The notes beneath the pieces were generated by a model. That model was not told where the DNA came from. It saw only the letters and a program-made list of their open reading frames with translations, and ran no database searches. A stretch of DNA of 14,288 nucleotides from 2-12-FULL-60-25 sp964638165 (GTDB lineage Bacteria; Patescibacteriota; Patescibacteriia; 2-12-FULL-60-25). The stretch is taken from positions 1 through 14,288 of the forward strand of contig CAZWYJ010000027.1 of NCBI GenBank assembly GCA_964638165.1. The letters are read 5' to 3'. This document shows positions 13,240 through 14,288 of the stretch, piece after piece (positions within the stretch are counted from its first letter, which is position 1; every line of letters starts with the position of its first letter). The translations under genes were made by a program, and so were the position numbers.

Positions 13240-13617
13240 TTAGAAGCTGTTAGGAAAGGCCGAAACCGTTTCTAACCAGTTTAAAAAACCTATCAGCAAA
13301 ACACACCCGATGAGAAAAAAAGCGCACATCAAAAACGCTCGTTTGTCCCACATCTTTTTCCAGAAAAACTGCTTAGGATGCCGATGAATCAATTCGCGTA
13401 AAAGTACATCTCCACCAATCAACGTGACGCTCATTAACCAAACGAGACCCGCTTCCACGTAGACTTTTTCTGCATTAAAAGAGGGAAAAATATACGTATT
13501 CAACATGCTAAAAAACGGTAAAGATGCAAACAATACAAACAAACCCATCCATTCATGAACTGATGGCCGAATATCAACTCGATTCGATGGACGAGCAATG
13601 CGATGAAGTACCTTCAT
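13240..13617 (-). CDS. Three-pass membrane protein of unknown function (directly after pheS)
   Basis: 125 residues with hydrophobic segments at about 24-44, 54-74 and 94-114 and a basic N-terminal stretch before the first. A positively charged loop (RELIHRHPKQFFWKKMWDKR, about 74-93) between segments 2 and 3 suggests that this loop is cytoplasmic. I do not recognise the family. It starts only 5 bases after the pheS stop, so it is likely translated by coupling to pheS. It resembles the next gene in size and segment number, but I see no convincing sequence similarity between the two. It is AT-rich relative to pheS and pheT. Confidence 0.75.
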   Translation of the reverse strand: MKVLHRIARPSNRVDIRPSVHEWMGLFVLFASLPFFSMLNTYIFPSFNAEKVYVEAGLVWLMSVTLIGGDVLLRELIHRHPKQFFWKKMWDKRAFLMCAFFLIGCVLLIGFLNWLETVSAFPNSF

Positions 13618-13622
13618 ATAGC

Positions 13623-14288
13623 CTAGAACTGCTCAAGAAATCGCAGGTCGTTCTTATAGAGAACACGGATATCATCGAGCTTGGTTCCGCTCTTCATGCT
13701 CGCGGTTCGTTCAATACCCCACCCAAAGGCAAAGCCTGAATACTTTTTTGGATCAATGCCTCCGGCTTTCAAAACATTCGGGTGCACCATGCCCGCTCCG
13801 CCAAGCTCCAGCCATCCGCGCTTGCAGGTCCGGCACTTCACGCCATCAACTTTCCCCGTGCCTTCACAGACCCCGCAGGACACGTCAATCTCGAAAGACG
13901 GCTCCGTGAAACGGAAGTGATGCGGACGTAATCGCGTAACGCGGTTCGGACCGAAGTACGATCTGGCGAAATAATCCAGGACACCGCGGAGATGCGTAAT
14001 CGAAACACTCTTATCAATGTAGAGACCTTCGAACTGATGAAAGACCGGGACATGCGTGACGTCAATCTGGCGACGGTAGCACTTGGCGATATTGATCATG
14101 CGGATCGGAAGTTCGCCGAGCAACATTTCGCGCACTTGCGAATTCGAGGTATGCGGCGTAAGCACCATACGCCCCTGCTTGGTCTCCGGAGCGTCCACGA
14201 AAAAAGTTTCCCACTCATCGCGCGCCGGATGGTCTTTTGGCATGTTCAGCGATTCAAAAGCGAACCAGTCCCAGTCCACTTCCGGATG
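13623..14288 (-). CDS. pheS: Phenylalanyl-tRNA synthetase alpha subunit, 3' part (cut by the window end)
   Basis: The frame is open to the window end; the GTG at 14279 is internal, because the three codons before it (His-Pro-Glu) continue the protein. The visible C-terminal 221 residues contain the class II catalytic core: DWFAFESLNMPKDHPARDEW, then HTSNSQVREML, motif 2 (CYRRQIDVTHVPVFHQFEG), FRFTEPSFEIDVSC, and motif 3 (FAFGWGIERTASM). Between these lies a CxxC...CxxC knuckle (CGVC at about 140 and CRTC at about 154, counted from the GTG) before GWLELGGAGMVHPNVL. This is a zinc-ribbon-like variant known in several bacterial PheS lineages. The active enzyme needs PheT, encoded 834 bases further along. 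Its promoter and N-terminal coiled coil lie outside the window. Confidence 0.95.
   Translation of the reverse strand, partial: HPEVDWDWFAFESLNMPKDHPARDEWETFFVDAPETKQGRMVLTPHTSNSQVREMLLGELPIRMINIAKCYRRQIDVTHVPVFHQFEGLYIDKSVSITHLRGVLDYFARSYFGPNRVTRLRPHHFRFTEPSFEIDVSCGVCEGTGKVDGVKCRTCKRGWLELGGAGMVHPNVLKAGGIDPKKYSGFAFGWGIERTASMKSGTKLDDIRVLYKNDLRFLEQF

Overview
The window looks like chromosomal DNA from a member of the Candidate Phyla Radiation (Patescibacteria), perhaps near Uhrbacteria. This is an inference. It rests on a threonyl-tRNA synthetase without its N-terminal TGS domain, a membrane-anchored baseplate-J-like protein, several small membrane proteins, and very short or leaderless 5' ends behind TATACT-type -10 boxes. 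TGA is used as a stop codon, which argues against the recoded Gracilibacteria/SR1 groups. Almost everything is on the minus strand; only the partial gene at the left edge is on the plus strand, and it meets thrS tail to tail at a shared bidirectional terminator.

Layout from left to right: the C-terminal part of an unrecognised charged protein (+); thrS (-), preceded by a T-box leader with mutually exclusive antiterminator and terminator; a gene-free stretch (about 2690-2880) with several hairpins, a 43-base pyrimidine tract and a plus-strand terminator; a baseplate-J-like membrane protein (-); dnaE, the replicative polymerase (-); a HAD phosphatase (-); a small single-pass membrane protein (-); a membrane-anchored Mrr-type restriction endonuclease gene (-) broken by a structured insert of about 110 bp; pheT (-); two small three-pass membrane proteins (-); and the 3' part of pheS (-), cut by the window end.

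The core content is information processing: ThrRS, both PheRS subunits and DNA polymerase III alpha. The accessory content is the broken nuclease and the two membrane genes between pheS and pheT.

The points most worth following are: (1) the T-box leader in a CPR-like genome, with an ACC (Thr) specifier candidate and a short Stem I; (2) the palindrome-flanked insert that separates the two halves of the Mrr catalytic motif; (3) an in-frame repeat in pheT that matches one hairpin of that insert at 17 of 20 positions; (4) heptamer tandem arrays at several gene boundaries; and (5) the interrupted pheS-pheT pair. Everything was read by eye; no database search or folding program was run.
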